64,000 nt of DNA, from contig JAAAOG010000127.1 of the NCBI GenBank assembly GCA_009909005.1, positions 1 to 64,000 of the forward strand. The letters run 5' to 3'. A model generated the notes under the pieces. That model worked only from the letters and a program-made list of their open reading frames with translations. It did no database searches and was not told the DNA's origin. Numbering within the stretch: the stretch's first letter is position 1; each line of letters begins with the position of its first letter. Shown piece by piece: positions 31,454 to 41,266 of the stretch. This DNA comes from Alphaproteobacteria bacterium (GTDB taxonomy: Bacteria > Pseudomonadota > Alphaproteobacteria > DSM-16000 > Inquilinaceae). The position numbers were made by a program, and so were the translations under genes.

Positions 31454-32305
31454 TTATGCCGGCTTGTTGAAAACCAGGATGCCCCAGTTGAGGTAGCCCT
31501 GGTCGGCGGCGTTGACCCAGTTCTTCAGGCCGCCCAGCATGCGGTCGACATAGTCCTTGGAGCTGACCTCGCACATCTCGTCATAGCGCGACAGCAGCTC
31601 GCGGCGAACCCGGTCATAATGGTTGCGCAGCTGTTCCGGCATGGGCGTGCTCTGCCCTTCCGTCCAGCCATGCACCCCGGCCCGGGCCCGGTAGAAGGCG
31701 AAGGAGCCGAGGCTGTCGAGGTGAATGCGGTCATAGACCGGCTGCAGCACGCCGGGCGGGCAGTCGTCGGCCTGCATCGGGTCGGTAAAAACCAGCCGCC
31801 CGCCGGGCTTCAGGACCCGGTCGATTTCCGCCATCACCTTTTCCCGGTCGCCCGAGTGCAGGAAGGCGTCCTGCGACCAGACCACCTCGACGCTGCCGTC
31901 CGGCACCGGCACGTCCTCGAAAGTTCCGTGGACAACGTCGATCTTGCTGTCCAGACCGTGCTCCCGGTTCAGCCGGCGGTTATAGTCGTTCTGGATTTCG
32001 CTGACGTTCAGGCAGGCCACCGGGCAGCCGAAGCTGGTCGTCAGAAAGCGGGCCGAGCCGCCATAGCCGGCCCCCAGGTCGAGCACGCTGGTCCGTTCCG
32101 ACAGGCCGCCCAGCAGCTCCGCCATGGTCTCGACGGTGCGCCGGCTGGCGTCGAAGATGCTCTCCTCCGGACCCTTGTAGATGCCGACATGGATATCCTC
32201 GCCGCCCCAGATGGTGCGGTAGAAATTGTCGGCATCCGAGCTGTCGTAATAGGTCTCGGCGACGTCCCGCACGCGGCGGGCCGCATCGATCGTTTGATCG
32301 CTCAT
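31454..32305 (-). CDS. Sarcosine/dimethylglycine N-methyltransferase
   Basis: This 283-residue class I SAM methyltransferase is predicted to convert sarcosine and dimethylglycine to glycine betaine. SAM-binding motif I is SVLDLGAGYGGSARFL, and the acidic motif II follows at CLNVSEIQNDYNR. SQDAFLHSGDR, then EIDRVLKPGGRLVFTDPMQ, match SDMT-type enzymes, and the N-terminal IWGGEDIHVGIYKG is shared with this subfamily. It is the last gene of the operon after metK and GSMT, which supports the pathway call. An intrinsic terminator follows. Confidence 0.85.
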   Translation of the reverse strand: MSDQTIDAARRVRDVAETYYDSSDADNFYRTIWGGEDIHVGIYKGPEESIFDASRRTVETMAELLGGLSERTSVLDLGAGYGGSARFLTTSFGCPVACLNVSEIQNDYNRRLNREHGLDSKIDVVHGTFEDVPVPDGSVEVVWSQDAFLHSGDREKVMAEIDRVLKPGGRLVFTDPMQADDCPPGVLQPVYDRIHLDSLGSFAFYRARAGVHGWTEGQSTPMPEQLRNHYDRVRRELLSRYDEMCEVSSKDYVDRMLGGLKNWVNAADQGYLNWGILVFNKPA

Positions 32306-32316
32306 CAGGCTCCCCC

Positions 32317-33189
32317 TCAGTCGAGGACGTAGGTCTTCTCCGCCACGTGGATGAAAAAGTCCGGATCGTCTTCCTGGTAGGTTTCCTTGAAGTCCCCGTA
32401 CGTGGTGACATGCTGGAATCCGGCCTCGGTGATCAGCCGGCGCATATAATTCTTCCGCAGCGGGAACATGTTGAGATTGTAGATGCTGCCATCCGGGAAC
32501 GAATACTGGAACCGCGCCAGCCCGTCGTCGACATGGGCCGGCTCGGCCACGACGCGGTCACCGCAGTAGTAGTACTTGTGCTTGGTCGAGAAACCGTGAT
32601 CCAGAATGGCATCGTAATTGCGCTGGTCGACGATCAGAATGCCATTCGGCTTCAGCGCCGAATAGAACTCGGCCAGCGCCCGGCGCCGGTCGTTCTCCTC
32701 GAACAGGTGGGTGAAGCTGTTGCCCAGGCAGATGATGGCGTCGTATTCGCCGGCCGGCACGTCCCGGGTCAGCCAGCGCCAGTCGGCAACGGCGGTGTGC
32801 AGCACGAAGCCGCGGGCCCGGGCGTTCTCGAACGCCTTGACCAGCATCGGGCCGCTGCCGTCGACACTCTTCACGTCGAAGCCGGCCTTCAGCAGCTGCA
32901 CCGAGTGGAAGCCGGTGCCGGTGGCGACATCCAGCACCTTGTGCTTTTCGCGGGCCCGGAGCATGTCGATGAAGAACCGGCCCTCGCCTTCGGCGCGGGC
33001 GTTCCAGTCGATCAGCTCGTCCCATTTGTCGACGAAGCTCTCGACATATTCCGCCTGGTAGTGATCGGTGTCGCGGACGGCGGTCGGGTCGTCGCCATAA
33101 ACCTGCTCATCAGGGATGAGGTCGAGCCGGCGCCTTTGCGCCGGGTCGACGGTCGGGGTGACGGTCGGGGTCTGCATGGGGGTCTGCAT
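32317..33189 (-). CDS. Glycine/sarcosine N-methyltransferase
   Basis: This 290-residue enzyme carries out the first methylations of glycine in betaine synthesis. Conserved features are QVYGDDPTAVRDTDHYQAEYV, then VDKWDELIDWNAR, SAM motif I KVLDVATGTGFHSVQLL, and IICLGNSFTHLFEENDRR with VDQRNYDAILDHGF, as in bacterial GSMT. The N-terminus has a Thr/Pro-rich MQTPMQTP repeat of no clear role. The start at 33189 has GGAG close upstream. It lies between metK and SDMT in one operon, so cofactor supply and use are co-expressed. Confidence 0.87.
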   Translation of the reverse strand: MQTPMQTPTVTPTVDPAQRRRLDLIPDEQVYGDDPTAVRDTDHYQAEYVESFVDKWDELIDWNARAEGEGRFFIDMLRAREKHKVLDVATGTGFHSVQLLKAGFDVKSVDGSGPMLVKAFENARARGFVLHTAVADWRWLTRDVPAGEYDAIICLGNSFTHLFEENDRRRALAEFYSALKPNGILIVDQRNYDAILDHGFSTKHKYYYCGDRVVAEPAHVDDGLARFQYSFPDGSIYNLNMFPLRKNYMRRLITEAGFQHVTTYGDFKETYQEDDPDFFIHVAEKTYVLD

Positions 33190-33245
33190 CGTCTCCGCTC
33201 TCCTGTATTGGCCGTTGATCGATTGGCCGTTGATCGCCCGGCCTG

Positions 33246-34424
<1,179 letters not shown>

Positions 34425-34711
34425 TTTTGACGATCTCCCTTGCCGTGACGCAGGGGTGGCGGAGGACCGCAACCCGGGGCGTCGGTGTTGGGTAGGCGGT
34501 GACGCGTGAGCGCCCGCAGTGATGAGCCGACGGGGCCTGCGACCGGCGGCTTCTGGTGTTGCTGTTGTTTTCTTTCCCAGTGCTCTGCCTGCACGACAGA
34601 CAGTTGCGACTCCCGCAGGGAAGGCGCAGGCCGATGGCAGGCGGACTGACGGCGTGCGTCCCTGTATGGCCAGCCGGGATAACGAAGAGACGGTACGGAT
34701 TTCGACCGGCA

Positions 34712-34745
34712 TTTAGCACCTTCAAACGGTGCGAAGTTTGTGCTA
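34712..34745 (-). promoter_or_regulatory. Compact structured leader element upstream of metK (candidate)
   Basis: Read on the minus strand, TAGCAC at the 5' side can pair with GTGCTA at the 3' side, enclosing CAAAC/GTTTG. The loop of the inner stem carries GCACC, which can instead pair with the downstream GGTGC. An H-type pseudoknot and the outer stem therefore compete for GGTGC. AAGG, six bases before an ATG at 34712, lies in the contested region. It does not match SAM-II, SAM-V or SAM/SAH consensus as I remember them. It is a candidate switch only. Confidence 0.35.
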
Positions 34746-35235
34746 TTGAGGGAGGTTGTTTCAGCCGGCAATATTGACTCCGCCCCCTCGAACCGATGGC
34801 CGCCATCCCTTCCCGCCATGGTGGCGGTTCCCGACTGCCGGCGGAGCGTCGGCAGCCCGGGCGAAGGTCCCGTAATCATGTGCTTTTTGCGCCACGCCGC
34901 GTGGCCCGCAGGCCGCGGGCGGTTTTCGTGCCGCACCGACCCTCTTTGGACGCTTAGGTTGCAGTGCAAGAGATTCGGTTTTCAGCGCAACAATCGACCC
35001 CGCGAGGAACGGTCCCGGCCGGCCCCTTCGCAGCGCAGCGAATCACTTGGCAGCGGCTTTTTCAGCCGTTGCGAAAATCCTGGCAAGCAGAGTTTGCATG
35101 GGCGGCCGGTGCCAAGTCCGATATTTTCGCCGCGCCCGGCGTCCGCCTGGACGGGTCACGACGGTGGGGATACCCTCGACGTGACGAGGCCGGACCGGCG
35201 CGTGCCGGCCGGCATCGAGCGCGGGAGGACGGGTG
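34746..35235. other. Intergenic region between metK leader and SnoaL-like gene
   Basis: About 490 bases with no supported gene. It must contain the metK promoter on the minus strand and that of the SnoaL-like gene on the plus strand, but no convincing hexamer pair stands out. GC-rich inverted repeats around 34836-34920 are of unknown meaning. Confidence 0.4.
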
Positions 35236-35646
35236 ATGGCGGACAGCGGGGATGCAGCGGTTCGGGAGGCCTCGGACCGGTTCTATGCGGCGCTCAACGC
35301 AGTGTTCGAAGGCGATGCGGCGCCGATGATCGCGCACTGGGCGCACAGCGACGAGGCGGTGCTGCTCAGCCCGACCGGCGGCATGTTCGCCGGCTGGGAC
35401 CAGGTCCGCCTCGCCTGGGAGACGGCGGCCGGCTGGAAGACCGGCAGCCATATGGCGCCCGAGCGCACCGCCGTCACCGTTGGCAGCGATGTCGCCGTCG
35501 CCTATGTCCTGACCCGCGGGTACAATTTCGCGCCGGACGGCAGCCGCAACGACCTGACGATGCGTGACACCAATGTCTTCCGCAAGATCGACGGCACCTG
35601 GAAAATGACCGGCCACCACGCCGACCTCTTCCCCTTTATGGGATGA
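35236..35646 (+). CDS. SnoaL/NTF2-like fold protein
   Basis: This 136-residue protein has the DUF4440/SnoaL-type pattern. The N-terminal helix SDRFYAALNAVFEGDAAPM precedes HSDEAVLLSPTGGMFAGWDQV, and the sheet ends DTNVFRKIDGTWKMTGHHADLFP. Such domains bind small ligands or act as hydrolases or isomerases; the substrate is unknown. The start at 35236 has GGAGG seven bases upstream. Confidence 0.82.
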   Translation: MADSGDAAVREASDRFYAALNAVFEGDAAPMIAHWAHSDEAVLLSPTGGMFAGWDQVRLAWETAAGWKTGSHMAPERTAVTVGSDVAVAYVLTRGYNFAPDGSRNDLTMRDTNVFRKIDGTWKMTGHHADLFPFMG

Positions 35647-35780
35647 GCGCGCCCATCCATGCCGGCGGTCCTGTTCGGGCTCGTGGTTCAGGAGATGCGG
35701 TATCCGGCCCGACTTCGCGGGCTCTCCAGCGCGCGGGATGAACGCATTGTCGACATGATGGACTCAAGGGGTCTGGCTCT

Positions 35781-36764
35781 TTGGCATTCCGCTTCTGCAA
35801 ATCGCCGCACGATATCGCCGGGTGGCTCCTCTTCGTGCTCCCGGGCCGGCGGTATGGCGACGTCCTCCCGGCTCTCGCCGGGCTGCTCGCGCTGCTCTTC
35901 ACCGCCGTGCCCGCCGCCGCGCAGGATGGCGCCGGCATTCCCTATGGCCAGGGCGTGCTCTGGCGGATCGAAGGGCCGGGGCCGGAACCGGAACCGAGCT
36001 ATCTCTTCGGCACCATCCATGTCACCGACGAGCGGGTGCACGACCTGCCGCCGGCGGTCAAGGCCCTGATGCAGACGGTCGACAGCCTGACCGTCGAGGT
36101 CCGGCTGGATGCCGCCGCGACGATGGCCATGGCCGGCGCGATGCTGATCGACGACGGTCCCGGGCTCGACGCGCTGCTCGGCCCGGACGACTTCGCGCGG
36201 CTGGCGGCGATCGCCGAGCCCTATGGCATTCCGGCCCCGATGCTGCCGCGACTGGCGCCCTGGGGGGCAGCGATGGCCATCGCCCTGCCGGCCGAGGAAT
36301 ACCAGCGCGTCGCCGGCGGGGCACCGGTGCTCGACAGCCGGCTGCAGGAGATGGCCGCGGCGCGCGACATTCCCATTCACGCGCTGGAGACGATCGAGGA
36401 GCAGATCGACGCCCTGTCCGGCCTGCCGCAGCACCACCAGCTGACCATGCTGCGCCAGGTCATCGCCGTGCACGGCGATCTCGACGGACTGTTCGAGGGG
36501 ATGATCGAGCTCTATCTGCAGCGCGACATCGGGGGCGTGCAGGAGCGGCTGGTCGCGCAGTCGGCCGGGCCGCACGAGGAGCTGGTGGCCGCCTTTCTCG
36601 AGCGCCTGATCCATGTCCGCAACCGCCGCATGGTCGCGCGCATGGCGCCGCGCCTGGCGGAGGGCAACGCGCTCATCGCGGTCGGCGCCCTGCACCTGCC
36701 GGACGAACAAGGCGTGCTGGCCCTGCTGGCAGCCGAGGGCTACGATGTCGAGCGGGTCTATTGA
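35781..36764 (+). CDS. TraB/GumN-family protein
   Basis: This protein of about 327 residues has an N-terminal signal (VLPALAGLLALLFTAVPAAAQ) and the TraB signature SYLFGTIHVTDERVHDLP near the start, with the partner motif NALIAVGALHLPDEQGVLALL near the end. The family is related to erythromycin-esterase and Tiki-type metalloproteases; a periplasmic hydrolase role is possible but unproven. The open frame begins with TTG at 35781. A GTG at 35835 just before the signal peptide is a reasonable alternative start. Confidence 0.85.
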   Translation: MAFRFCKSPHDIAGWLLFVLPGRRYGDVLPALAGLLALLFTAVPAAAQDGAGIPYGQGVLWRIEGPGPEPEPSYLFGTIHVTDERVHDLPPAVKALMQTVDSLTVEVRLDAAATMAMAGAMLIDDGPGLDALLGPDDFARLAAIAEPYGIPAPMLPRLAPWGAAMAIALPAEEYQRVAGGAPVLDSRLQEMAAARDIPIHALETIEEQIDALSGLPQHHQLTMLRQVIAVHGDLDGLFEGMIELYLQRDIGGVQERLVAQSAGPHEELVAAFLERLIHVRNRRMVARMAPRLAEGNALIAVGALHLPDEQGVLALLAAEGYDVERVY

Positions 36765-36871
36765 TGTCCGTGCCTGCCCTCAGGGCCTGGCTCAAGCAAA
36801 ACGGCCCATGACGGAGTCCGGAAAAGCGAGACGCTCAGACAGAGACGTGGTTCATCGGCAACGCCGGGATT

Positions 36872-36939
36872 GTCACGCCCGCGAAAGCGGGCGTCCAGGC
36901 ACCGCGCCCTGACTGGATACCCGCCTTCGCGGGTATGAC
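36872..36939. repeat. GTCA-type two-hairpin dispersed repeat, copy 2
   Basis: The arms are GTCAC and TGAC. The two stems are CGCCCGCGAAAGCGGGCG and ACCCGCCTTCGCGGGT, joined through TCCAG...CTGGA. It is the same architecture as 25544-25612, with paired changes in both stems. It lies between the TraB-like gene and tRNA-Leu. Confidence 0.85.
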
Positions 36940-37036
36940 CCCCTTACTTGCACGCGCGTATAAGTGAGGAACTTTTCCCCAAAGCACATCCTGCCCGCTT
37001 ATGCCAAGCGTTTCTATCGCAAAGAAAGAGATACAA

Positions 37037-37123
37037 TGGTGCGGTCGAGAAGACTCGAACTTCCACGGGCTTTCGCCCACAGCGACCTCAACGCTGCGCG
37101 TCTACCAATTCCGCCACGACCGC
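37037..37123 (-). tRNA. tRNA-Leu (anticodon GAG)
   Basis: Read on the minus strand, the acceptor GCGGTCG pairs with CGACCGC before the discriminator A and an encoded CCA. The anticodon stem CAGCG/CGCTG encloses loop TTGAGGT, giving GAG. The variable arm TGGGCGAAAGCCC is long, as expected for a class II tRNA-Leu. The T arm is GTTCGAGTC. Total length is 87 nt including CCA. Confidence 0.97.
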
Positions 37124-37198
37124 ATTCGTGACCCCCGGCCTCATTCAAAGCGACCGGGCCGGCTTGCCTTCGCCAGACCGCACCCCATAGCAAAAAGC

Positions 37199-37882
37199 AT
37201 GAGCGCAATCAACCCGAACCCTGCGGACCCCCGCCCCTCCGGCGGCGCTCCACAACGGCCCGACTGGCACATCGACGATCGGCTGGTCGATTATGTAGAG
37301 GCGACGGCTGCCATGGAAAAGCGGGTGGCCGACATCCGCGCCGGCACCGCGCCCGAGCTGGTCTGGCTGCTGGAGCACCCGCCGCTCTACACCGCCGGCA
37401 CCAGCGCCCGGGCCGGCGACCTGCTGGCCGGCGAGCGCTTCCCGGTCTACCGCAGCGGCCGCGGCGGCCAATACACCTATCACGGGCCCGGCCAGCGCAT
37501 CGCCTATGTCATGCTCGACCTGAAGCGCCGGCGGGCCGATATCCGCGCCTATGTCTGCGACCTGGAGGCATGGCTGATCCGCACGCTCGCCCGCTTCAAC
37601 GTCACGGGCGAGCGGCGCCCGGGCCGGGTCGGCATCTGGGTCGACCGCGGGAACGGGCGGGAGGACAAGATCGCCGCCATCGGCGTGCGCGTGCGGCATT
37701 GGGTGACCTTTCACGGCATCGCCCTGAACGTCGAGCCGGATCTGGAGCACTATGCCGGCATCGTGCCCTGCGGCGTGCGCGGGCACGGCGTCACCTCGCT
37801 GGTCGATCTCGGCCATCCAGTGGCGATGAGCGATGTCGACATGGCTCTGCGCGAAGCCTGGGACGAGGTCTTCGGGGCATGA
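37199..37882 (+). CDS. lipB: Lipoyl(octanoyl) transferase
   Basis: This 227-residue enzyme transfers octanoate from acyl carrier protein to E2 and GcvH lipoyl domains. Key regions are [35 protein letters not shown], the catalytic Lys in [17 protein letters not shown] and the catalytic Cys in [15 protein letters not shown]. All expected residues are present. The ATG at 37199 gives a normal N-terminus. A short transporter-like remnant follows the stop. Confidence 0.95.
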   Translation: MSAINPNPADPRPSGGAPQRPDWHIDDRLVDYVEATAAMEKRVADIRAGTAPELVWLLEHPPLYTAGTSARAGDLLAGERFPVYRSGRGGQYTYHGPGQRIAYVMLDLKRRRADIRAYVCDLEAWLIRTLARFNVTGERRPGRVGIWVDRGNGREDKIAAIGVRVRHWVTFHGIALNVEPDLEHYAGIVPCGVRGHGVTSLVDLGHPVAMSDVDMALREAWDEVFGA

Positions 37883-37910
37883 CGCGGCCGCGACCGGACG
37901 CGAACCGGCC

Positions 37911-38036
37911 GTGACCGCACTGACCGGCGAGATCGTCGCGCTCGGCCTGCGGGCGGTGATCGCGGGCAGCCTCGCCACCTTCATGACCGGCGCCATTGTC
38001 GGGCTGCTGCTGGCGCTCGGCGCCATTGTGCCCTGA
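37911..38036 (+). pseudogene. C-terminal remnant resembling a CNT-family nucleoside transporter
   Basis: Forty-one residues read TALTGEIVALGLRAVIAG, then SLATFMTGAIVGLLLALG, and stop. The EIxALGLRAxxAGxLATxMTGAIxG pattern is the last gate-domain helix of NupC-type concentrative nucleoside transporters. The rest of the transporter is absent and lipB abuts it 29 bases upstream. A genuine 41-residue membrane peptide starting at GTG cannot be excluded. Confidence 0.45.
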
Positions 38037-38093
38037 CCATCGCGCCGTCGCAGGATGGCGGCGGCGGGTCGCAGGGACGAGTGTGACGGATGG

Positions 38094-38909
38094 TCAGATC
38101 GGGCGGCCGCGGACGGTAAGCAGCCGGCGGTCTTCGCCTTCCAGCACCAGGGCGGTCAGGACGCCGGTGGCAAAGGCGCCGGTGTCGACGCCGATGCGGT
38201 TTTCTTCCATCTCCGCCCGTTCGTGCGGCGTGTGGCCGTGCACGACGACATGCGGGTGGGCGCCCTCGTAATCGAGGAAGCCCTCGCGGATCCAGATCAG
38301 ATCCTCGACCGCCTGCTCGGGCGGCTCGATCCCCGGGCGGATGCCGGCATGGACGAAGAGATAGCCATCCTCGATATGATAGGGCTTCAGCGATCTCAGG
38401 AAATCGAGATGGTGCTGGGGGATGGCCTGGCGGAACTGCGCCATCAGGTCGGGAATGCACTGATAGGCCTGCAGCCCGTGCGGCGGGTAGATGCCGTAGC
38501 TGCGCAAGGTGGCATCGCCGCCGTTGAACAGCCAGCCGGGCGCCATGCCGTCATCCTTGAAGGCGGAGAGCAGCAAATGTTCGTGATTGCCGCGAAGATA
38601 GACGCGCTCAAAGCGCGGGATCGGCCGGGCGCTCATCAGCTCCAGCACGTCGCGGGAGCGGCTGCCACGGTCGACATAGTCGCCGAGATAAACGATTTTC
38701 AGACTGTCGCCGCGGAATTTGGCGGCGTCTTCCTGAATGGCCTCGTGCATGTGCAGCAGCAGCGGCATCTGGCCGTGGATGTCGCCGATCGCATAGACCC
38801 GCATCCCCGGCGGAACAACGCCGCGCCGTTGCGACGCCTGCGGCTCCGGACCGCAATCCGGGATGGCGGCCATGACGGCCGGCGAGGCGGTCAGGGGTGC
38901 ATGGCTCAC
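38094..38909 (-). CDS. Metallophosphoesterase, Ser/Thr protein phosphatase (PPP) type
   Basis: This 271-residue phosphatase has all PPP motifs in order: VYAIGDIHGQ, YLGDYVDRGS, YLRGNHEHLL, LFVHAGIRPG and VVVHGHTPHE. It could dephosphorylate proteins or diadenosine tetraphosphate. The window also encodes a large Ser/Thr kinase (44791-47784), but they are not adjacent. The start at 38909 has GGGAGA upstream. The N-terminal 35 residues are variable. Confidence 0.92.
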   Translation of the reverse strand: MSHAPLTASPAVMAAIPDCGPEPQASQRRGVVPPGMRVYAIGDIHGQMPLLLHMHEAIQEDAAKFRGDSLKIVYLGDYVDRGSRSRDVLELMSARPIPRFERVYLRGNHEHLLLSAFKDDGMAPGWLFNGGDATLRSYGIYPPHGLQAYQCIPDLMAQFRQAIPQHHLDFLRSLKPYHIEDGYLFVHAGIRPGIEPPEQAVEDLIWIREGFLDYEGAHPHVVVHGHTPHERAEMEENRIGVDTGAFATGVLTALVLEGEDRRLLTVRGRPI

Positions 38910-39087
38910 GATCTCTCCCGCTCTTCATTTGCCCGGACGGGGATGTCCGCGCGCGACCGGCCAGGCGGTCCAAGGGCACCGGTCCGCGCCCGATCGGGCC
39001 GGGCCGGATGACCAGATATGGGCCGCGGGGGAACAGCCCAAGACATTTTCTTTCCCGGAAACCCGATTTCCGGGATTCGTCCGCCGC

Positions 39088-39750
39088 TCAGGCCTGCCGT
39101 CCGGCCAGCGTCTGCCGGATGGCCTCATAGCGGCGGGCGGCCGCCTCGCCCAGATGGGCGCGGCTGCCGGCATATTCCGTCCTCAGCTCCGGATCCTTTA
39201 TGCCCGGAAGGTTTATATCCACCGTAAACAAAACTGCCATGATAGCGCCATGCAATATCGCCCCGCCGGCGCCCACATCGCTCAGAATATTCGCCTGGGC
39301 GAGGCGGGCGGCCTGGTCGGTGAGGTCGAGCGCTTCCAGCGCCGACTGCGCGGCGTTGAGCAGGGTTTCGGTGCCGGCCTCGCCGGCCTGGGCGAGCGCC
39401 GCCTTGCGGGCCGCCTTTTCCTCCTCGCTGGCCTTGGGCAGGCGCAGGGCGGCCATATAGCCTTCGAAAGCGGCGATATCGGCATCGGCATGGGCGCTGA
39501 GCTCGGCCAGCAGCCCGTCGGCCGAGGCGACGACCGGTGTCAGCTTCTCCGGATCGCCGGCCTTGCGGGCGGTGACCCGCAGCGCCATCAGCACCAGGCC
39601 GAGCCCGATGGTGGCGCTCACCATCGCCGCCGAGCCGCCGCCCGGCGTCGGCGCATCGCTGGCGGTGCGGTCACGGAAGGTGGCAAGCGACCAGCGCCAG
39701 ACGCTGTCGAGGCCGCCCTCCCCGCCGTCGGCCGGATCGTCGGTGGTCAT
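39088..39750 (-). CDS. Cyclodeaminase/cyclohydrolase (FtcD/FchA-type) family protein
   Basis: This 220-residue, mostly helical protein has the family motif SDAPTPGGGSAAMVSATIGLGLVLMAL near the N-terminus and DVGAGGAILHGAIMAVLFTVDINLPGIKD further on. Members act on formimino- or methenyl-tetrahydrofolate. It lies 3 bases after folD on the same strand, so the two probably interconvert one-carbon tetrahydrofolate derivatives together. Which of the two reactions it performs cannot be read from the sequence. Confidence 0.85.
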   Translation of the reverse strand: MTTDDPADGGEGGLDSVWRWSLATFRDRTASDAPTPGGGSAAMVSATIGLGLVLMALRVTARKAGDPEKLTPVVASADGLLAELSAHADADIAAFEGYMAALRLPKASEEEKAARKAALAQAGEAGTETLLNAAQSALEALDLTDQAARLAQANILSDVGAGGAILHGAIMAVLFTVDINLPGIKDPELRTEYAGSRAHLGEAAARRYEAIRQTLAGRQA

Positions 39751-39753
39751 GGC

Positions 39754-40632
39754 TCAAAGGCTCCTTGCTGCCAGGGGCTCGCCGGTCTGCAGGGCGATCG
39801 CCCGCATCAGATTGGCAAAGATCAGGGTCGAAGTCAGCGGCCCGACGCCCCCCGGCACCGGTGTCAGGGCCAGGGCCGTCGCCCGAATCGCCGCGCCATC
39901 GACATCGCCGGCCATCTTGCCGTCGACCATCGAAATGCCGGCGTCCACCACCACCTGGCCGGGGCGGATATGGGCGGCGCCGATCAGATGCGGCCGGCCG
40001 ATGGCGACGAAGACGGTATCGCTGGGCGCGATGGCGGCGGCGAGGTCGGTGGTCCGGGAATGGCAGACCGTCACCGTGGCATCGCGGTTGATCAGCATCG
40101 GGATCAGGCCGCGGCCGACCGCGCGGCCCCGCCCCACCACACAGACGCGCGAGCCGGCCAGCGGCGCGACGCTCTCGGCCAGGCGGATGCAGGCCTGCGG
40201 CGTGGCCGGAGCGATCGCGGCGCTCTCCAGGCCGAGCGCGATCAGGCCGAGATTGACCGGCGTCAGGCCGTCCACGTCCTTCTTCGGGTCGATGCAGGCG
40301 ATGGCGGCTTCCGCGTCCAGACCCGACGCGACGGGCAGGGCCAGAATGATGCCGTGCACCTCCGGCGCCTGCGACAGACGCGTCACGCAGGCCTCAAGCG
40401 CCGCCTGCCCGTCGGCCGGATCGGCCGTGACGGCGGTCAGCGTGATGCCCAGCTTCGCCGCCATTTTCTCCTTGGATTGCGCATAGCTGGCGACGCCCGG
40501 GTCGTCGCTGGCGACCACGACGGCGAGGTGCGGCACAATCCCGCGCGCTTTCAGCCGGGCGGCCTCGTCGGCGATCTCCGCCCGCAGGGGTTCGGCCAGT
40601 GCGCCGCCGCGCAACAGGGTTGCCTCGCTCAT
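39754..40632 (-). CDS. folD: Bifunctional methylenetetrahydrofolate dehydrogenase/cyclohydrolase
   Basis: This 292-residue enzyme interconverts methylene-, methenyl- and formyl-tetrahydrofolate. The catalytic Lys is in SYAQSKEKMAAKLGI and folate contacts are in DPKKDVDGLTPVNLG. The nucleotide-binding region is VCVVGRGRAVGRGLIPML, where the usual GRSxxVGxP is changed to GRGRAVGRG. PVPGGVGPLTSTLIFAN closes the active site. The altered NADP loop may shift cofactor use. The start at 40632 follows GGGAGAA. It is coupled to the cyclodeaminase-family gene. Confidence 0.93.
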   Translation of the reverse strand: MSEATLLRGGALAEPLRAEIADEAARLKARGIVPHLAVVVASDDPGVASYAQSKEKMAAKLGITLTAVTADPADGQAALEACVTRLSQAPEVHGIILALPVASGLDAEAAIACIDPKKDVDGLTPVNLGLIALGLESAAIAPATPQACIRLAESVAPLAGSRVCVVGRGRAVGRGLIPMLINRDATVTVCHSRTTDLAAAIAPSDTVFVAIGRPHLIGAAHIRPGQVVVDAGISMVDGKMAGDVDGAAIRATALALTPVPGGVGPLTSTLIFANLMRAIALQTGEPLAARSL

Positions 40633-40773
40633 GCCGTTCTCCCGCCCCGGTGCTGCCATGCCGCCGGTCCTGGATACACCTCGACTTTTGCCGCGGACAA
40701 GGCCATAACCCGGCAATTCCGGCGGGGCGGCCGGCGCCCCCCATCCATGGTCCTTTTTCCGGGAGCGTCGCTC

Positions 40774-41259
40774 ATGACTCCGGTCCTGCTCGGCCTCGGC
40801 AGCAATCTCGGCGATCGCGCCGTCAACCTGCAGGCGGCGATCAACGGCCTCAAGCGGTTTCTCAATGTCACCGCCGTCTCGCCGATCTACGAATCGGACC
40901 CGATGTACGAGACGGAGCAGCCGTGCTTTCTCAATCTCGTGGCCGCCGCCGAGACCGCCATGACGCCGGCGGCGCTGCTCGATGCGCTGAAGCGGCTGGA
41001 GACGCGGCTGGGCCGGCTGCCGACCCGGGTCAACGGGCCGCGGGTAATCGACATCGACATTCTATTCTACGGCGACCGGGTGGTGCGGACCGAGGCGCTC
41101 AGCATCCCGCATCCCGGCATGGCCGAGCGCGCCTTCGTCCTCGCCCCCGCCTCCGACATCGCGCCGGACTGGCCCTGCCCGGCGACCGGCCGGCGGGTCC
41201 GCGAGATGCTGGCGGCGCTGCGGCTGGACGGGGCGGTGCGGCGCTACGCCCCGGCCTGA
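40774..41259 (+). CDS. folK: 2-amino-4-hydroxy-6-hydroxymethyldihydropteridine pyrophosphokinase
   Basis: This 161-residue enzyme pyrophosphorylates the pterin in folate synthesis. Motifs are LLGLGSNLGDRAVNLQAAI, YESDPMYETEQPCFLNLV and the Mg-binding GPRVIDIDILFYGDRVV, followed by IPHPGMAERAFVLAP. The start at 40774 has GGGAG eight bases upstream; an ATG 27 bases earlier is less likely. It is divergent from folD, and folP/folB are not adjacent. The repeat array begins eight bases after its stop. Confidence 0.95.
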   Translation: MTPVLLGLGSNLGDRAVNLQAAINGLKRFLNVTAVSPIYESDPMYETEQPCFLNLVAAAETAMTPAALLDALKRLETRLGRLPTRVNGPRVIDIDILFYGDRVVRTEALSIPHPGMAERAFVLAPASDIAPDWPCPATGRRVREMLAALRLDGAVRRYAPA

Positions 41260-41266
41260 CCACCCC

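Noticed and set aside
34425-34712. N-terminal extension of MetK starting at 34712
   Set aside because: The extra 96 residues are unlike any MetK, and the standard start at 34424 has its own GGGAGA ribosome-binding site.
34712-34745. Known SAM-II riboswitch
   Set aside because: The small pseudoknot geometry is suggestive, but the conserved SAM-II core as I remember it is not present, so the known class is not claimed.
36764-36811. 15-codon frame right after the TraB-like gene
   Set aside because: Too short, no ribosome-binding site and no conservation that I can recognise.
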